Source: Pseudomonas caricapapayae (GTDB taxonomy: Bacteria; Pseudomonadota; Gammaproteobacteria; Pseudomonadales; Pseudomonadaceae). Taken from it: DNA of 64,000 nucleotides. The translations under genes were made by a program, and so were the position numbers. Below are positions 63,984-64,000 of the stretch, piece after piece (position 1 is the first letter of the stretch; the number at the start of each line of letters is the position of its first letter). The stretch is taken from the NCBI RefSeq assembly GCF_001400735.1, contig NZ_LJPW01000140.1, positions 1-64,000 of the forward strand. Direction: 5' to 3'. The notes beneath the pieces were generated by a model. That model worked only from the letters and a program-made list of their open reading frames with translations, searched no databases and was not told the DNA's origin.

Positions 63984-64000
63984 TGTCTTCTGTACCCGCT

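Overview
The window reads as chromosomal DNA of a Pseudomonas syringae-group bacterium. The flagellin at 55678-56526 carries the P. syringae form of the flg22 epitope ([18 protein letters not shown]) and a Ser at each of the six positions known to be glycosylated in pv. tabaci (143, 164, 176, 183, 193, 201). It lies next to the fgt1-fgt2-KAS III glycosylation island typical of this group. Gene order, the RpoN and FliA promoter motifs and GC-rich codon use agree. The pathovar cannot be told from the sequence. I see no rRNA, tRNA, CRISPR array, insertion sequence or prophage.

Region 1 (1-8.6 kb, mostly minus strand) is a carbon-use locus. A DapA-type aldolase, an iron-type alcohol dehydrogenase, a DUF1537 sugar-acid kinase, a PdxA2-type dehydrogenase, a sodium:solute symporter and a sialidase-fold protein form a tightly packed operon. 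An SDR enzyme cut by the left edge follows and an MFS permease precedes it. Kinase plus PdxA2 is the known route from four-carbon sugar acids to dihydroxyacetone phosphate; the true substrate is open. Region 2 (8.8-16.2 kb) holds pobA and pobR (4-hydroxybenzoate), ppnN, an SH3-domain envelope protein, and an unusual pair of a response regulator with a repeat-type C-terminus and a sensorless histidine kinase.

Region 3 (16.4-24.8 kb) is a glycan-building cassette. The right-pointing arm has an acyl carrier protein, ketoreductase, sugar acyltransferase and KAS III. The left-pointing arm has an aminotransferase, methyltransferase and very large glycosyltransferase. Together they fit synthesis and transfer of the acylated, methylated viosamine that caps P. 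syringae flagellin glycans. Each arm starts with a GG-N10-GC sigma-54 motif, which would tie the glycan to flagellar control. Region 4 (24.9-27.8 kb) is a glutamine synthetase-like ligase and an MFS protein.

Region 5 (27.8-64 kb) is the flagellar cluster: flgZ, flgN, flgM and flgA (minus), cheV, cheR, a cyanase plus NTF2-like cassette between two near-identical terminators, flgBCDE, a second FlgE with a duplicated central module, flgFGHIJKL, fgt1, fgt2, KAS III, fliC, flaG, fliD, fliS, a FliT-like gene, fleQ, fleS and fleR, then a sigma-54 promoter at the right edge, probably for fliE. The regulatory order is readable: FleQ, then sigma-54 promoters at fleSR, flgA, flgB, flgF and the right edge, then FliA promoters at flgM, fliC and fliS, with FlgM as the anti-FliA checkpoint.
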